Below, piece after piece: positions 1 to 10,330 of a DNA stretch of 51,000 nt. Below the pieces are notes generated by a model. It did not search any database. It saw only the letters and a program-made list of their open reading frames with translations, and was not told the origin of the DNA. Position 1 is the stretch's first letter, and every line of letters starts with the position of its first letter. The position numbers and the translations under genes were made by a program. This stretch comes from Symbiodinium natans. Its lineage: Eukaryota > Sar > Dinophyceae > Suessiales > Symbiodiniaceae. The stretch covers positions 1 through 51,000 of the forward strand of contig CAJNDS010002753.1 in assembly GCA_905221605.1 (NCBI GenBank), in the 5' to 3' direction.

Positions 1-204
1 TAGGCCTGGGCCCTGGCGCTCTGCCCCCCTCCCCCGCAAGTCACTAGACCCCTGAGGATGGAGGGCTTGGGGTTCAGTGTTTTGCCGGTTGAATCTGGGG
101 GTTCCTTGTCTTTTCGGGCCGGAGGGGCGAGACTGACTTAGCAAGCAATCTTATAAGCTATGAGCCCTGGTCATCAAGCCTAAACGAAACCTTAAGCCCT
201 GGCG

Positions 205-263
205 ATGCAGGAAGCATGCCCGTGCTATGCAAACTTCATGAAGAAGGACCACTTGCACCAAAT
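205..263 (+). CDS. candidate exon, Cys/His-rich, unknown protein
   Basis: An AG acceptor (gatgcag) precedes an open stretch reading EACPCYANFMKKDHLHQMR, followed by a GT donor (gtttgg). It is Cys- and His-containing and could be part of a small metal-binding region, but I recognise no family. A second open stretch at about 366-460 reads EVTFASKDLGELYDLLAKAY and may be a following exon. No start or stop is assigned. Real exons in this window are this short, which is the main reason to list it. Confidence 0.25.
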
Positions 264-479
264 GCGGTTTGGTTGATCTGGCTGACCTCGGCTACAGGCG
301 TGGTCAAGGTTTGCTTTGGGCTCACGTTAATAAAGGTTTGTCCATAAACCCTCCCCACTGCTGCTCGGAAGTGACCTTTGCGAGCAAGGACCTAGGCGAG
401 CTGTACGACCTGCTTGCCAAAGCTTATGCGTACCAGTCTCAGCATGCAGGCTTCCAGGCTTTTTGGTTGAGGGTTTGAG

Positions 480-535
480 CTTCAGGGTTGAGGGTGTAGG
501 TTTCAGGGTTCAGGGTTCGGTTCAGGGTCTTTCTT
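480..535 (+). repeat. degenerate TTCAGGG/TTTAGGG tract
   Basis: Imperfect G-rich telomere-type heptamers (tttcagggttcagggttcgg). No gene is seen between here and about 1010. Confidence 0.6.
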
Positions 536-597
536 AAGTTTGTTGTTTTTGTTTTTTTGCTAGTATGGTTCTTCTTGTTCTTGTTGTTGCTATATGT

Positions 598-683
598 ATA
601 TATGTGTATGTGTATATATATGTATATGTATATATGTATATGTAGATGTACATGTATATATATAGATATATATATATATTTTT

Positions 684-714
<31 letters not shown>

Positions 715-715
715 G
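598..715. repeat. TA/TG microsatellite running into poly-T and a run of about 21 G
   Basis: An alternating tatatgtatatgtatatatg stretch is followed by about 19 T and then about 21 G. Open frames across it are low-complexity artefacts. The G run is a potential G-quadruplex former and is likely to be length-uncertain in an assembly. Confidence 0.85.
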
Positions 716-972
716 CACAGTGATGGGATATTAAGATGCATGATGTCGGGATCAGGGTGTACGAAGATGTTTGCCCTTCTTTCGCGTGAGATTCCCAAAG
801 AGCCCTTTATACCCCTTCAGTCAAGGAACAATCCCGAAACCCTAAACCTTATAAACCACAAACCTTCAATCATATTAAGAATCCCTATGTATTTGACGGT
901 CTATTCCTTAGCTACGGGGTATAAAACACTCTCCGGTGAGGTCTTCTTATCATTCCCAGGTAGAATGATCTG

Positions 973-1011
973 TGAACCCTAAACCCTAAACCCTAAACCC
1001 TAAACCCTAAA
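973..1011. repeat. CCCTAAA tract
   Basis: About five near-perfect CCCTAAA heptamers. Between here and the TTTAGGG tract at about 1118-1135 lies a 110-nt unique island with no convincing frame. Confidence 0.8.
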
Positions 1012-1363
1012 GCCCTTGCCTGAAAGAGGTTCAAACCCCCAGGGGCTGACGCTCGAAAACCCTCCCAGAGCTCCGGTTCTAGGCTTCAGGGTGGAGCCAC
1101 GGGTTGTGGCGTGGTTTCGGGGTTTAGGGTTTAGGGATAAGGGTTTTTAGGGTGTAGGGCGTAGGGTGTAGGGTGTAGGGTATAGGTTTCAATTGGGGTT
1201 TATGTGTGCGGCCCCGCAGACTACGTCGAAATGAAAAAATGTGAGTTCGCTGGCCAAGCCTTTGACGGCTAAGGCGTCTGGTACTATTTAACCCTAAACC
1301 TAAACCCTAAACCCTACACCCTACACCCTAAACCCTAAAGCCTAAACCCTAAACCCTAAACAA

Positions 1364-1469
1364 CTAGGACCAGGAGTGGGCCCATATTCCCTTGTTCTTA
1401 TTGCGTTTAGGTTCCCGTAAAAGCCAACAAAGGCCACCCTTGTTATTCCTAAGTTGCTCTTGGGTCTAG
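1364..1469. mobile_element. MITE family A, copy 1
   Basis: It starts ctaggaccaggagtgggccc and ends gttgctcttgggtctag, so the ends are imperfect terminal inverted repeats of consensus CTAGGACCCAGAGTAGCC. The middle has the family core (ggttcccgtaaaagccaacaaaggccacccttgttatt). It is too short to code for a transposase, so it would be non-autonomous. Confidence 0.7.
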
Positions 1470-1674
1470 TAAAGGTGACTGACACGCACGTCTCCTAATT
1501 CGAGCTGGATCATCAAGAGAGCCGTGGGATCAGCGTGCGGTGACTTAGCAAAGTCTAGTTACGATTTGCCATGGATGCTTTCGAGCAAAGGCAGGGTACG
1601 GCATGGTATGGCATGGTGTTCTAGTGGTTGCAAACGGAACTTGTTTCCCAGCACTTACAAGGACCAAAAGCCTA

Positions 1675-2055
1675 AACCCTGAAACCTTAAACCCTAAACC
1701 CTTAAACCATAAACCCCAACCCCTAAACCCTTAAAGCCCTAAGCCCTTAAACCCTGAACCCTAAACCCCTAAACCCTGAACCCTAAACCCCTAAACCCTT
1801 AACCCCTAAACCCTTAACCCCTAAACCCCTAACCCTACACCCCTAAAGCCTTAACCCCTAAACCCTAAACCCCTAAACCCCGAAACCCTAAACCCTAAAC
1901 CCGAAACCCTAAACCCGAAACCCTAAACCCGAAACCCTAAACCCGAAACCCTAAACCCTAAAGCCTTAACCCCTAAACCCCTAAACCCCGAAACCTAAAA
2001 CCCCTAAACCCGAAACCCTAAACCCGAAACCCTAAACCCTAAACCCTAAACCCTG
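1675..2055. repeat. long degenerate CCCTAAA array with CCCGAAA and CCCCTAAA variants
   Basis: About 380 nt of heptamers and octamers. Variants include a homogenised sub-block of CCCGAAACCCTAAA (about 1890-1960). The sub-block suggests local unequal exchange rather than repeated independent seeding. Confidence 0.9.
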
Positions 2056-2068
2056 ATTTAGGGGCCAG

Positions 2069-2140
2069 CTTCAAGAGCTGCAGAAGTCCAAGTACAACGA
2101 GGACAAGCTCAAGAAGGCTCGAACGGGGCTTAGGGCTCGG
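2069..2140 (+). CDS. candidate exon, coiled-coil-like, unknown protein
   Basis: After the AG acceptor (gggccag) the frame reads LQELQKSKYNEDKLKKARTG, rich in Lys/Glu/Leu as in a coiled coil. A GT donor (gtttgggg) opens the next TTTAGGG tract. The island sits between a CCCTAAA array upstream and a TTTAGGG array downstream, the same setting as many exons of the better-supported genes. No family is recognised. Confidence 0.4.
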
Positions 2141-2319
2141 GTTTGGGGTTTAGGGTTTAGGGTTTAGGGCTAAGAGCCACGCGAGCGCGAACTCTCAACT
2201 GAACCCCTGCCTCTTTGCTGAGTTACAGAGGTGAACACAGGGCTTTCAGTGATTTCGATGATTTTGTGGCCAGGTCCTGTTCCGCCGGCCCCTCCTGAAC
2301 CTGAAGCCCCGAACCTTGA

Positions 2320-2584
2320 AAATGTTCACTAACAGTCCTTCATAGGGATCAGAACGGGGTGCACTAGAATCCCTATAAGCCCTTAAGCGGGATTATGATA
2401 ATTAGGGGGCACTGGAATCCCCATCAGTCCTCAATAGGGCACTAGGGGGCCCCAGAATCCCTATAAGTCCTGAATAGGAATTGTAGTAGGGGTACTAAAA
2501 TTCCCTCTAAGGCCTTGATAGGGATGATAATCGGGGGCACTAGAATCCCTCTTCGGGACTAGTAGTATCAAGGGTGAACATCCC
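2320..2584. mobile_element. MITE family F, expanded copy
   Basis: The ends are aatgttcactaacagtcc and ggactagtagtatcaaggg with tgaacatccc, an inverted pair shared with 7366-7461 and 33169-33237. Here the interior is expanded by about four tandem units of roughly 60 nt (gggggcactagaatccctataagtcctnaatag). Confidence 0.65.
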
Positions 2585-2659
2585 AACCCGAAGCCGAAGC
2601 GTCTGGTCCGAGCTTTCTTGTCCTCGGTCCCGTCGGCCCCTCTTCTGTTCCTCCTACAG

Positions 2660-2790
2660 TGGGTAGGGTTTAGGGTTTAGGGTTTCGGGTTTAGGGTTTT
2701 GGGTTTAGGGTGCAGGGTTTAGGGTTAAGGGTTTAGGGTAAGGGCTCAGGGCTTAGGGCTTAGGGTTTAGGGTTTAGGAGGGGGGTTTGA
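2660..2790. repeat. TTTAGGG tract, interrupted
   Basis: G-rich heptamers with TTCGGG, TTTTGGG and CTTAGGG variants. The stretch from 2800 to 3000 has no convincing exon. Confidence 0.8.
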
Positions 2791-3010
2791 GGCTTGAGGG
2801 TTAGGCTCATGTACGGTCTGGGGTGCAAGGTTCAGAAGAAAAGTCGACAGCGTGCAAAACATAGAAAACGTCTTGGTAACACCGATGGTAGGGGGATGTG
2901 AGGCTTGAGGGTTTAGGGTTGGCCGGTCAGCGTGATATTCCAAAACTGATGGTCTTGGTCTCGCAATTCCGGGAGCCCCAATGCCCCTTGATCCAGGTAG
3001 ATACCTTATA

Positions 3011-3100
3011 CTACGGATTGCTTAAGAACCCCCTCAAAAACAAACAGATTCTTCCGTACAAGGGAAATATAGGGTTTTTGGGTCTTTGCTCGTTGGGTAA
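3011..3100. mobile_element. MITE family C, left-end fragment
   Basis: It starts ctacggattgcttaagaacccc and continues aaaaacaaacagattcttccgtacaagggaaatatagg, closely matching the start of the complete copy at 49684-49803. The right inverted repeat is missing. The 91-codon open frame at 2898-3173 crosses this fragment and is not counted as a gene. Confidence 0.6.
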
Positions 3101-3639
3101 AGTAATCCAGGGACCCTCCCCTCTTGGCGTTGCTGACCCGCCTCCGACTGAGCCCAGCCTAACGTGGGTCTGAGTTTGGGAGGTTCCCCCTTATTTTCGC
3201 AGTCCCTATAGCCACCTGTTTTTTGGGCACCTTCTTCGGCGAATTAAACTATGTCGGGTACAGTGAAAACCTACCCTAGCCCTCTGGTTTGGACAAAGTC
3301 CTCCAGCCCGCAGGCCCCCCCAACACCGTAACCCCCTAACCAGAAGCTCTAAACCCTAAGCCCTAAACCCTAAACCAACCCCCAAACTTGTCTCCGCGAA
3401 ACCCTGTAGACCCTCAGAAGATCCGAAACTGAGCCCCAGATCCTCAACCCTAAGCCCCCTAAACCTAAACCCCTAAACCCTTAAACCCCAAACCCCCTTA
3501 AGCCCTTTAAACCCTGAACCCTAAACCCCTAAACCCTTAAACCCTGAACCCCCTTAAGCCCTGGAAACCCGAAGCCGTAAACCTTATACCCTAAACCGTA
3601 AACCCCCACCCCTAACCCCCTTAAGCCTTACACCCTGAG

Positions 3640-3707
3640 CCGGCCTGCGGAAGGAGCTGACGGTCGCCTTGACCCGAGTCAAGGACAAAGCCTTCCAGGC
3701 CTGCCGA
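3640..3707 (+). CDS. candidate exon, unknown protein
   Basis: An AG acceptor (ccctgag) is followed by an open frame reading GLRKELTVALTRVKDKAFQ and then ACR, with a GT donor (gtacga). C-rich heptamers lie upstream and G-rich TTTGGGG repeats downstream. The composition is that of a soluble helical segment; no family is recognised. Confidence 0.42.
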
Positions 3708-3764
3708 GTACGAAGCACTGTTATGGTTTTGGGCGCTTAAACGTCTGGGGTCCAGGACTTAGGG

Positions 3765-3920
3765 TTTGGGGGCTGGCGGTTGGGGGTTTGGGGGTTTGGG
3801 GGTTTGGAGGTTTGGGGGTTTGGGGGTCTGGGGTAGGGGGGTTGGGGTTGGGGGTTGGGGCTGGGGGGTGGGGGGTGGGGGTTGAGGGTTTGGGGGGTTG
3901 GGGGTTGGGGGTTGGGGCTT
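3765..3920. repeat. TTTGGGGG / TTGGGG purine-skewed tract
   Basis: About 150 nt of gggtttggggg, gggttgggg and ggggtgggg units, a diverged G-rich relative of the telomere-type heptamer. It is strongly G-quadruplex prone. Confidence 0.85.
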
Positions 3921-4032
3921 CGAACAGACTGGTGTGTGTCTGATAAGGTGATGCTTCTTAGCCCCCCATAGGCAGGACCCAGGCCCTCATTCCCTTTTCT
4001 TTAGGGTTTAGGGTGTAGGGTTTGGGGCTCTT

Positions 4033-4138
4033 CTAGGACTCCCAGTGTAGGCCCTGTTTTCAGGGTTTAGGTTCCCTTATAAGGCCCTTTAAACCAACAA
4101 AGACCATCCTTTTATTCCGGGGTTATTCTTGGGTCTAG
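4033..4138. mobile_element. MITE family A, copy 2
   Basis: Starts ctaggactcccagtgtaggccc and ends ggttattcttgggtctag. The core ggtttaggttcccttataaggccctttaaacc is intact. Confidence 0.75.
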
Positions 4139-4186
4139 AGAATGTGTGTGAAACAGGAGCGTTTGTGGTTTTAGGGTTCAGGGTTT

Positions 4187-4328
4187 ACTTGGAGGTTCAT
4201 GGTACTTATTAGCCAGCTATAACTGTACTTATGAGGGTACTGATAATCACATTAGGGCACTTGAGGGGCTTACAAGTGGATTATCAGTACAGTTATAGTT
4301 GGTTAACAAGTAGCATGCACCTCCAAGT
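4187..4328. mobile_element. MITE family D, copy 1
   Basis: Terminal inverted repeats acttggaggttcatggtact and its near reverse complement ending in ctccaagt. The sub-terminal taactgtacttat / tcagtacagttata is also inverted. The interior has the family hallmark cattagggcacttgaggggctta. Confidence 0.85.
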
Positions 4329-4480
4329 AGGGCCTGGAGCTTGGTGAGGCTTAGGAGCTTGGGGCTTGGGGATCAGGTTTCAGGGGTCAGGGGTCTGGGA
4401 GGGTGGCTCCAAACTAGCGATCTAAGTATGCACCCCTTCCGAGCTCCTCTCCACTTAAACCCTAAACCCTAAGTCTAAAC

Positions 4481-4501
4481 CCGTAGCCATTTTGGCTCAA
4501 G
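4481..4501 (+). other. dinoflagellate spliced-leader sequence (relic, 5' end of a retroposed mRNA)
   Basis: CCGTAGCCATTTTGGCTCAAG matches the conserved part of the 22-nt dinoflagellate spliced leader exactly. In these organisms the leader is added to mRNA by trans-splicing. Its presence in genomic DNA next to protein-like sequence, without the GT and small-RNA body of an SL RNA gene after it, indicates a reverse-transcribed mRNA. What follows is gccatgttgg, not a GT donor, so an SL RNA gene is unlikely. Confidence 0.85.
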
Positions 4502-4515
4502 CCATGTTGGCTTAG
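4501..4515 (+). other. truncated, decayed second spliced-leader relic
   Basis: GCCATGTTGGCTTAG aligns to GCCATTTTGGCTCAAG with a few changes. A full leader followed by a copy that starts at the CCAT is the known result of re-trans-splicing at the AG inside CCGTAG of an older relic. It therefore suggests at least two rounds of transcription and retroposition. Confidence 0.7.
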
Positions 4516-4603
4516 TAGAGAGCGAAGGCGATAATTCCCTTGCGATAGTTCCTTTTTCTGTAAACGAGAGCTGACGGCCGGCCTTTCCGAATCGCAGCTA
4601 GAC

Positions 4604-5069
4604 ATGCGCCAACAGGACACACAAGAGCTTGTGTCCTATGAGCCGTCGTCTTCTGCCATGCCACTCTCTGAGGTGACAAACCTCATCCATGCCAAAGCTA
4701 TCTGCCGCAATGCCGATACCCCCAACAAACAGGCAACTCTGCTCCTCCGAGCGAAGAAGCATGAGGCCGAGACCAAGGCACGAGTGGAGGCATTGCAGCA
4801 GGTGGAGCAGCAGCTGCTTGACAGCAAGTGGCAGCGAGAAGAAGAAGCACCCTTCCTGCTGGTGGAGGCAGCCTTGCCAAAGCGAAGGCGAAGCCACAAA
4901 CAGTGGCAAAAAGTCGCACAAGCAGAAACATGACAAGATTTCTCCGCGGGGTAAGCTTCCGGACAGTGATGACACGTTAGGGTTGGCTGCGAAGTGCGGC
5001 CTGTGTGTACATGAATCGCAGTTTAAGCAGCTCACGCATGGTAGCTCCAACTCGCGACTTTCTGCTTGA
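4604..5069 (+). pseudogene. retrocopy of a spliced-leader mRNA, coding region probably frameshifted
   Basis: This is the body of the spliced-leader retrocopy: no heptamers and no intron-like gaps follow the leader for over 600 nt. The first frame opens at ATG 4604 and gives a Glu/Gln-rich helical stretch (KKHEAETKARVEALQQVEQQ) and a basic patch (KRRRSHKQ), then stops at 4933. The other forward frame, open to 5069, continues with a plausible tail (KKSHKQKHDKISPRGK, then DSDDTLGLAAKCGLCVHESQ). Coding character passing from one frame to another suggests a small indel near 4870-4915, hence a decaying copy. The function is unknown. The parent gene should be multi-exon. Start choice is the first ATG after the leader. 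Confidence 0.5.
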
Positions 5070-5890
5070 GCTCCTATATCCATGTATGGCCCTCTTCCAG
5101 GCGTGCTCACATAGCAGGATGTGACAGAAGCATTGGCCTTAGATTCGTCCAAAGTTTCACCATGGCAGACCCGAAGCCTCCTCGCTCTCGCAAGCCTCCA
5201 TGGCCGAAGGCCCGTGGCAGTGTGGTGTCTTCTAGACCCAATTTATCGCCGCAGGAAGCCTTGCAGGGAGTTGCTAGTATGCAGGGAGTTGCTAGTATGG
5301 GGCCACTCCCAGCATAGGTTGAGGTTGAGCATTGGCTCCTGTCCCAACGTGCAAGCTTTTGCAGAATATTATATACGGCCTCCTTAAACCGTTCATCTAC
5401 CTAAGTGTTCCCGAGACACTTTGGCTGCAAGAATTTCGCACACGTGCTGCAGAAATTGCCTCTCAGGTAGCCGTTAAGAGCTCGCGCGATGTTTCCCGTC
5501 CCTGTTTTTCTTCTTTTCTGTTTCTTCTTCTTGTTCTTGTTGTTGGTAACGATCTCGTAACGGTCTGCGCGCTTTTCCTTACTTGGCATGTCGAAAACAC
5601 TGGCAGGCGAGGTAAACTTCAGCACGCGGGGGTGGGGGGGGGGGGGCCTGCAAGGCCTGTTTACAAAACGCGATGTTGTGGCTTTTTGCGGAAAAGGGTC
5701 ACCGAAGCAGTTTTGCCACAAAGTGCATGCTTACTTGGGGCTTTGACATGTGACATTATCAATCTTGGAAGGTAAGACGTGTTCTCAGCGAAAACATGCG
5801 TTTTGCTTGGGTTTTTCCATTAAATCCGTGTTACCAGCGTGCGAGTGGCCAGAGCATCCATGTAGGACAGTGCTGCGCTTTCAGCATCTC
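5070..5890. other. unassigned, possible 3' part of the retrocopy
   Basis: No heptamers here. A short direct duplication (gcagggagttgctagtatg, twice) occurs at about 5264-5300. A TTC/TTG-rich stretch lies at about 5505-5545 and a short G run at about 5627-5646. Several 60-147-codon open frames overlap on both strands and none is convincing. Confidence 0.4.
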
Positions 5891-6600
5891 AGGCCTTCAA
5901 AGTGCTGTACTATCCCTAAAAAACCAATCTTTTCGTGAGGGCCTGTCTGCAGAGGCCACCAAAATTGGTTTTGAAGGTTTTGTAGGGACAGTAATTACGG
6001 CGTTTTCAGCTTCTGGGATTGGTTTCAGCACCTCAGGCCTTCAATATGCTGTGCTGTCCCTGGGTTACTCGACTTCGAACATCCCCAGCCTCTCTGGGTA
6101 GAGACACTCTGGCGGCGGGCACTAAAGGGACACTCTGGGGTTGGGCACTCCAGGGACACTCTTGCGTTGGGCACTTAGGGGTAGGAGCACTCTCAAATCT
6201 GGGCAAGGGACACACTGGGGTTGGGCACTCCAGGGATGAGCAAGGAGCAGACCCAGCGAGAGATCCGGGCGAGAAAAAAGGTGGAGTTTAAATTCTAACA
6301 ACCCCACACCGAGGGTGGGGAAAAACCTGAGGGCCTGTCTGCAGAGGTCTGAGATTGGTTCTTTAGGGACAGTACAGCACGCTCGGCGCCTCGGGCCTTC
6401 CTGGACGGTCCCTAAAAACCAATCTTTTCGTGAGCGGTCAGCAGAATTGATTTTTTTAGGTTTTTTAGGGACAGTGCGGCATTTTGGGCTTCTGGGATTG
6501 GTTTTTTTAGGACAGTACAGCACTTTCAGCCCTTCGGACTTTCGAAAAAAACCAGTCTGCAGATTTTTTTTCGGGGCATCCGCTTCTGGGAGTGTGAAGG
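5880..6600. repeat. dispersed inverted/direct repeats (GGGACAGTACAGCAC ... AACCAATC)
   Basis: The segment ccctaaaaaaccaatcttttcgtgag occurs at about 5914 and again at about 6410. gattggtttttttagg-acagtacagcactttcagc, its inverted relative, recurs at about 6000, 6355 and 6495. At 6107-6235 a tandem of roughly 35-40 nt (gggacactctggggttgggcactcca) is inserted. It looks like nested copies of one element. ORFs here are artefacts. Confidence 0.6.
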
Positions 6601-6639
6601 GACAGTAGAGCGAATCATTCGAGGCCGGTACCTGAGAAG

Positions 6640-6790
6640 GATACCGGGGTGGGGGGGGGGGGACAATATATTTCTATGCGACGAAATTATACATGTTGAT
6701 AAATACACAAATAAATATGTGTGTATATATACATGTAATAATATGTGCAAATACAATGAAAGCATACGCATATCAAAAAGTCAACTACTA
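6640..6790. other. poly-G run then AT-rich stretch
   Basis: About 14 G at 6649-6661, then AT-rich sequence with atatgtgtgtatatatacatg. No gene seen. Confidence 0.5.
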
Positions 6791-7006
6791 AACAGAATAA
6801 AGGTTTGACTCTTGCTATCTTGGTATTTTCATCCTAGGGCTCATATCAAAAGCTTCTCCTATATATACAAACCCAGAACCGCCTCCCTGAACTTGGCTTA
6901 GGGCTTATTAGGGATCAGGGCTTAGGGGGCTTGGTTCAGGGTTTGGGGTTTTAGGGGCGCCGAGGATGCCCAGTGGAGTGTAGTGGGTCGCTGTCTTAGG
7001 GTAGAT

Positions 7007-7132
7007 ACATGGTCCCTCAGTATGGGCCCCTAAAAGGGGACGCCTTCCTTTATGTACCCCGTATAAGTATATACCCTATCAAACAGAAGGGCCCATACTT
7101 CGGAACCCTTTACGAAAAGTTAGGGACCATGT
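7007..7132. mobile_element. MITE family I
   Basis: Terminal inverted repeats acatggtccctcagtatgggccc and gggcccatacttcgg ... agggaccatgt. The 126-bp element has a short AT-containing loop. The 76-codon open frame across it is an artefact. Confidence 0.75.
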
Positions 7133-7365
7133 CCAGGGCTCATGAAACTACATTAGACACTGGCCCCCTTGCGCAGGCCTCGCATCTGAGTGTGAAGAAG
7201 AGCAGGCAGGGGGCAACCTTCCTTAGGGAGCTCCCCTAAACCCTAAACCCTACACCCCAAACCCTAAACCTTAAACCCTAAACCCTAAACCGAATGTCCC
7301 CTTAAGTAAGGAACCGACCTTACAAGTTTACAGTCGTCCTAGGTCTGACTTGTGGTGCATAGCTT

Positions 7366-7461
7366 GGGATGTTCTCCTTGATACTAGCAATCCTCAATAG
7401 GGATTATATAAGGGGTACTAGAATTCCTATTAAGGACTGTTAGTATAAGGGGGAACATCCC
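7366..7461. mobile_element. MITE family F, compact copy
   Basis: Ends gggatgttctccttgatactagcaatcct and aggactgttagtataagggggaacatccc are inverted. The interior is one unit of the block that is expanded at 2320-2584. Confidence 0.8.
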
Positions 7462-7682
7462 CAGGCATTTTGCTCATGTAGAGGGTAGCCATGGTAGGGA
7501 GGGGAAGACGAGTGCTCCTCGAGGCGGATGTGTCCTGTCCTTGAATCCTAAATCCCTGTGCCCTTTGTCATAGTTAAACAACATTGTACATATTTGAGGG
7601 TACTTTAAACACCCAATAAGGAAGAAACCCTTAAATTTTTAATGCTATCCCAACCATGAACTAGCGCCTACTTGTTTTCTCA

Positions 7683-7770
7683 GTTTGGGGGTTTCCGAAG
7701 GTAGGGTACCTTATAGGGGTCCTTATCACACGGGATTTGTATTATTCGGGGGCCTAATTTAAGGGTTCCA
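7683..7770. mobile_element. possible MITE relative (GGTACCTTATAGGGGTCCTTA)
   Basis: tttgggggtttccgaaggtagggtaccttataggggtccttatcacacgggattt resembles 10443-10530 (ggggggtttctgaaatgagttgggtaccttgtttggggtccttactacaaggggat). Two copies support a dispersed element; complete ends were not found. Confidence 0.4.
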
Positions 7771-7964
7771 AATTGTTGTAAAATCGCAGTTGTTTCAGGC
7801 TGTGCCAGCGGGTGGTTGGCTGTTGTTTGGAGATTCGGAGAGCTCGGGTTTTTGCAAGCGTGGGCGCGGAAGCTTGAGTTTGCAAGCCCAAGCGGGTCTG
7901 GGAACAATAGGCGCGGGCAAGCCACAAGTACTGACCGTAGGTTTAAGGGTCCCACTGCCCGAAA

Positions 7965-8375
7965 TCCTAATGCTCCAAACCCCAAACCCCTAAGCCCTAG
8001 ACAACCTAAAGCCCTAAACAACCTAAACCCCCAAACCCCAACCCCCTTAAACCCTAAACACCTTCATAAACCCTATAGACCCTAAACACCCTAAACCCTA
8101 AACTCCCTGAACCCCAAACTCCCCAAACCCCAGACACCCTAAACCCTGAAGCTCCAAACTTGTGGACTCCACATCCTGCACAGGACCATGTGAGATTCTG
8201 AGGGGCCCAGATCTGGAAACCCACGCCGGCGCTCTGAGCCTTCTGCCCCAAACCCTCGGCCCTAAAAAAACCCTAAGCCCTAGGATATTCACTAGACCCT
8301 GAACCCTAAACCCTAAACCCTAAACCCTAAATCCTAAACCCTAAACCCTAAACTGAACCCTCAACCCTGAACCAA
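7965..8375. repeat. degenerate CCCTAAA region with a short unique island
   Basis: Degenerate C-rich heptamers run 7965-8150 and better ones 8294-8370. They flank an island at 8150-8250 (ctgcacaggaccatgtgagattctgagg) that might hold a very short exon. No frame can be chosen. Confidence 0.6.
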
Positions 8376-8613
8376 CAAAGCATGGATAGAAGGGATCGCG
8401 CTTTAATTCAGAGGTTGTGGTGGCCATCGAGGGCTTTAGGGCTTGTGGGGGGTGCCCTGAATCCTTTGCCCTGTATCCTCAACCCTAAACCCTAAACCCT
8501 AAACCCTCAACCCTCAACCCTCAACCCTCAACCCTAAACCCTAAACCCTAAACCCTAAACATAAACCCTTTAGGCTTCAAGGCTTAGTCTAGGCTGCAGT
8601 GTCTAAGAAGAGT

Positions 8614-8700
8614 CTAGGACCCAGAGTAGGCCCTTTATTCCCTTTGTTGGGGTTTTAGGGTTTAGGGTTTTAGGGTTTTAGGGTTTTAGGGTTTAGGCTT
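8614..8700. mobile_element. MITE family A, left half fused to TTTAGGG
   Basis: ctaggacccagagtaggccctttattccctttgttggggttt is a clean family-A left end. At the point where the core contains GTTTAGG it passes into a run of TTTTAGGG heptamers; the right inverted repeat is absent. Confidence 0.6.
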
Positions 8701-8975
8701 TGAAACCCCTTCGAAGCAAAAATATTGCATATTATTTCTCAAGAACCCCCCGCCCCCCCACGAAACTCTGCACCAGCGCTTGTTTCGGAATTCCTCATCT
8801 GCGTGCCAGGAAAGATGTGCTAGGCCTCGGAACTGGGTCCCTTCTAAAACCCGGCGCGGCAGAACCTCTCTTAAACTTCAAACCTCAAGCCCTAATCGCT
8901 AGAGCCTAAACCCCAAACCCGAAACCCTAAACCTAAACCTCAAACCCTAAACCCTGAACCCTAAACCCTACGCAG

Positions 8976-9039
8976 CCACAGCCCTGACATCAAAGAGGGG
9001 ACCCTCTTCCGAGAGTGGAACCCTGTTCCCCTGTACGGT
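8976..9039 (+). CDS. candidate exon, unknown protein
   Basis: The acceptor tacgcag is followed by an open frame HSPDIKEGTLFREWNPVPLY then G, ending at a strong GTGAGT donor. Reading could instead continue (VSATSTMQWHELRR) to a GTTTAG donor at about 9079. CCCTAAA lies directly upstream. Trp-rich and coding-like; no family recognised. Confidence 0.45.
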
Positions 9040-9154
9040 GTGAGTGCCACCAGTACCATGCAGTGGCATGAGCTCAGGCGGGTTTAGTGTTTATAGTTCC
9101 TAAACCCTAAACCCTAAACCCTAAACCCTAAACCCTAAACCCTGCAATCTCAAA

Positions 9155-9200
9155 AGCCTGGGAGCCCTTGTAGCTCCTTCTCGGAGCAGCGCGGGACTTC
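9155..9200 (+). CDS. candidate short exon
   Basis: tctcaaaag | cctgggagccc ... gggacttc | gtaagtagg. The donor is a perfect GTAAGT and the island lies between CCCTAAA and TTTAGGG tracts. All three frames are short, so the reading frame cannot be chosen. Confidence 0.25.
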
Positions 9201-10330
9201 GTAAGTAGGTTCTGAGTACTTGGAAAATCTTGGAAAGAGGGTTTAGGGTTTAGGGTCTAGGGTTTAGGGTTTAGGGTACACTTGCCAAGGAGCCCAATAC
9301 TTGGAAGCCCTGTTGGCTTAGTAAACCCTAAACCCTAAAACCCTAAACCTTATGTCCCTAATCCTAAACCCCTAAACCCCTTAACCCGACACATAAATGA
9401 ACCAAACGTAGGCTTCCTAACTGGGGTTAGGGTTTAGGGTGTCTGGCTTAGGGTTCACGGTTTAGTGTTGAGGGTTTAGGGTTGAGGGTTTAGGGTTTAG
9501 GATCAGGGTGTAGGATTTAAGTTAGCGGTTTAGGGTGTAGGGTACCGTTAAATTGGTGCGCAACCACCTGGGGGCGCCGCTGAGTTGCTTGGGAGCGACG
9601 GAAAATGGGGTGCTTTTTGTTTAGGGTTTCGGGTTGAGTGTGCTAGGGTTCTGGCAGTGGCGTGGAGTGGGGCTGAGTGGGGTGGCGTGGAGTGGATTGG
9701 AGTGGAGTGGAGGCTTGGGGGCGGGGGGGAGGGACGGGGGGGGTGGGGGGGGGCGGGTTAGGGCCCTTTAACCACTAGGACTTAAGCTTTAGGATCCGCT
9801 TTAGGGCCAGTTTGGTTTGTTCTTGGTGGCCGAAGAAGTAGCTGCTCGTAGACAAGAAGTCGGAATCAATGTCAGAAGAGTTTGCAGTGTGCACCGCGTG
9901 CGCCGCACCCTTAAGACTAGACCCCTGAACCGCCTATGAACCCCGAAACCTCTGGACCCCTGAACCCTCAACCCTAGGGCCTAAACCTCTACACCCAAAA
10001 CCCCTAAACCCTAAACGGCCATAAGCCTCTAAACCCAAGAATCGAAGGTTGCGAAGTAGGGCCGTTTAGGGTTCAGGATGTAGGGTTTAGGGTTTAGGGT
10101 TTAAGGTTTAGGGTCTGCTCGCCGAGGTGGTAGCTCAAGCGCAGTATCTGAATACCAAGCCCACCTCTTAGCCAGCCACAGTCCAATGAAGGCAAGGTTC
10201 TACCTAAACCCTAAACCCTAAACCCTAAACCCTAAACCCCCTGAAAGCCTAGCTTCACCGTAGATAGAGAGGCATAGGCTTCCCTAAACCCTCGTCCCTA
10301 AAACCCTCAACCTCTGTTGCAATGGAGAGC

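Noticed and set aside
439-982. Overlapping 119- and 141-codon frames on opposite strands
   Set aside because: They cross a TA microsatellite, poly-T and a G run.
4481-4560. Spliced-leader RNA gene
   Set aside because: The leader is followed by a second leader relic, not by a GT donor and an SL RNA body.
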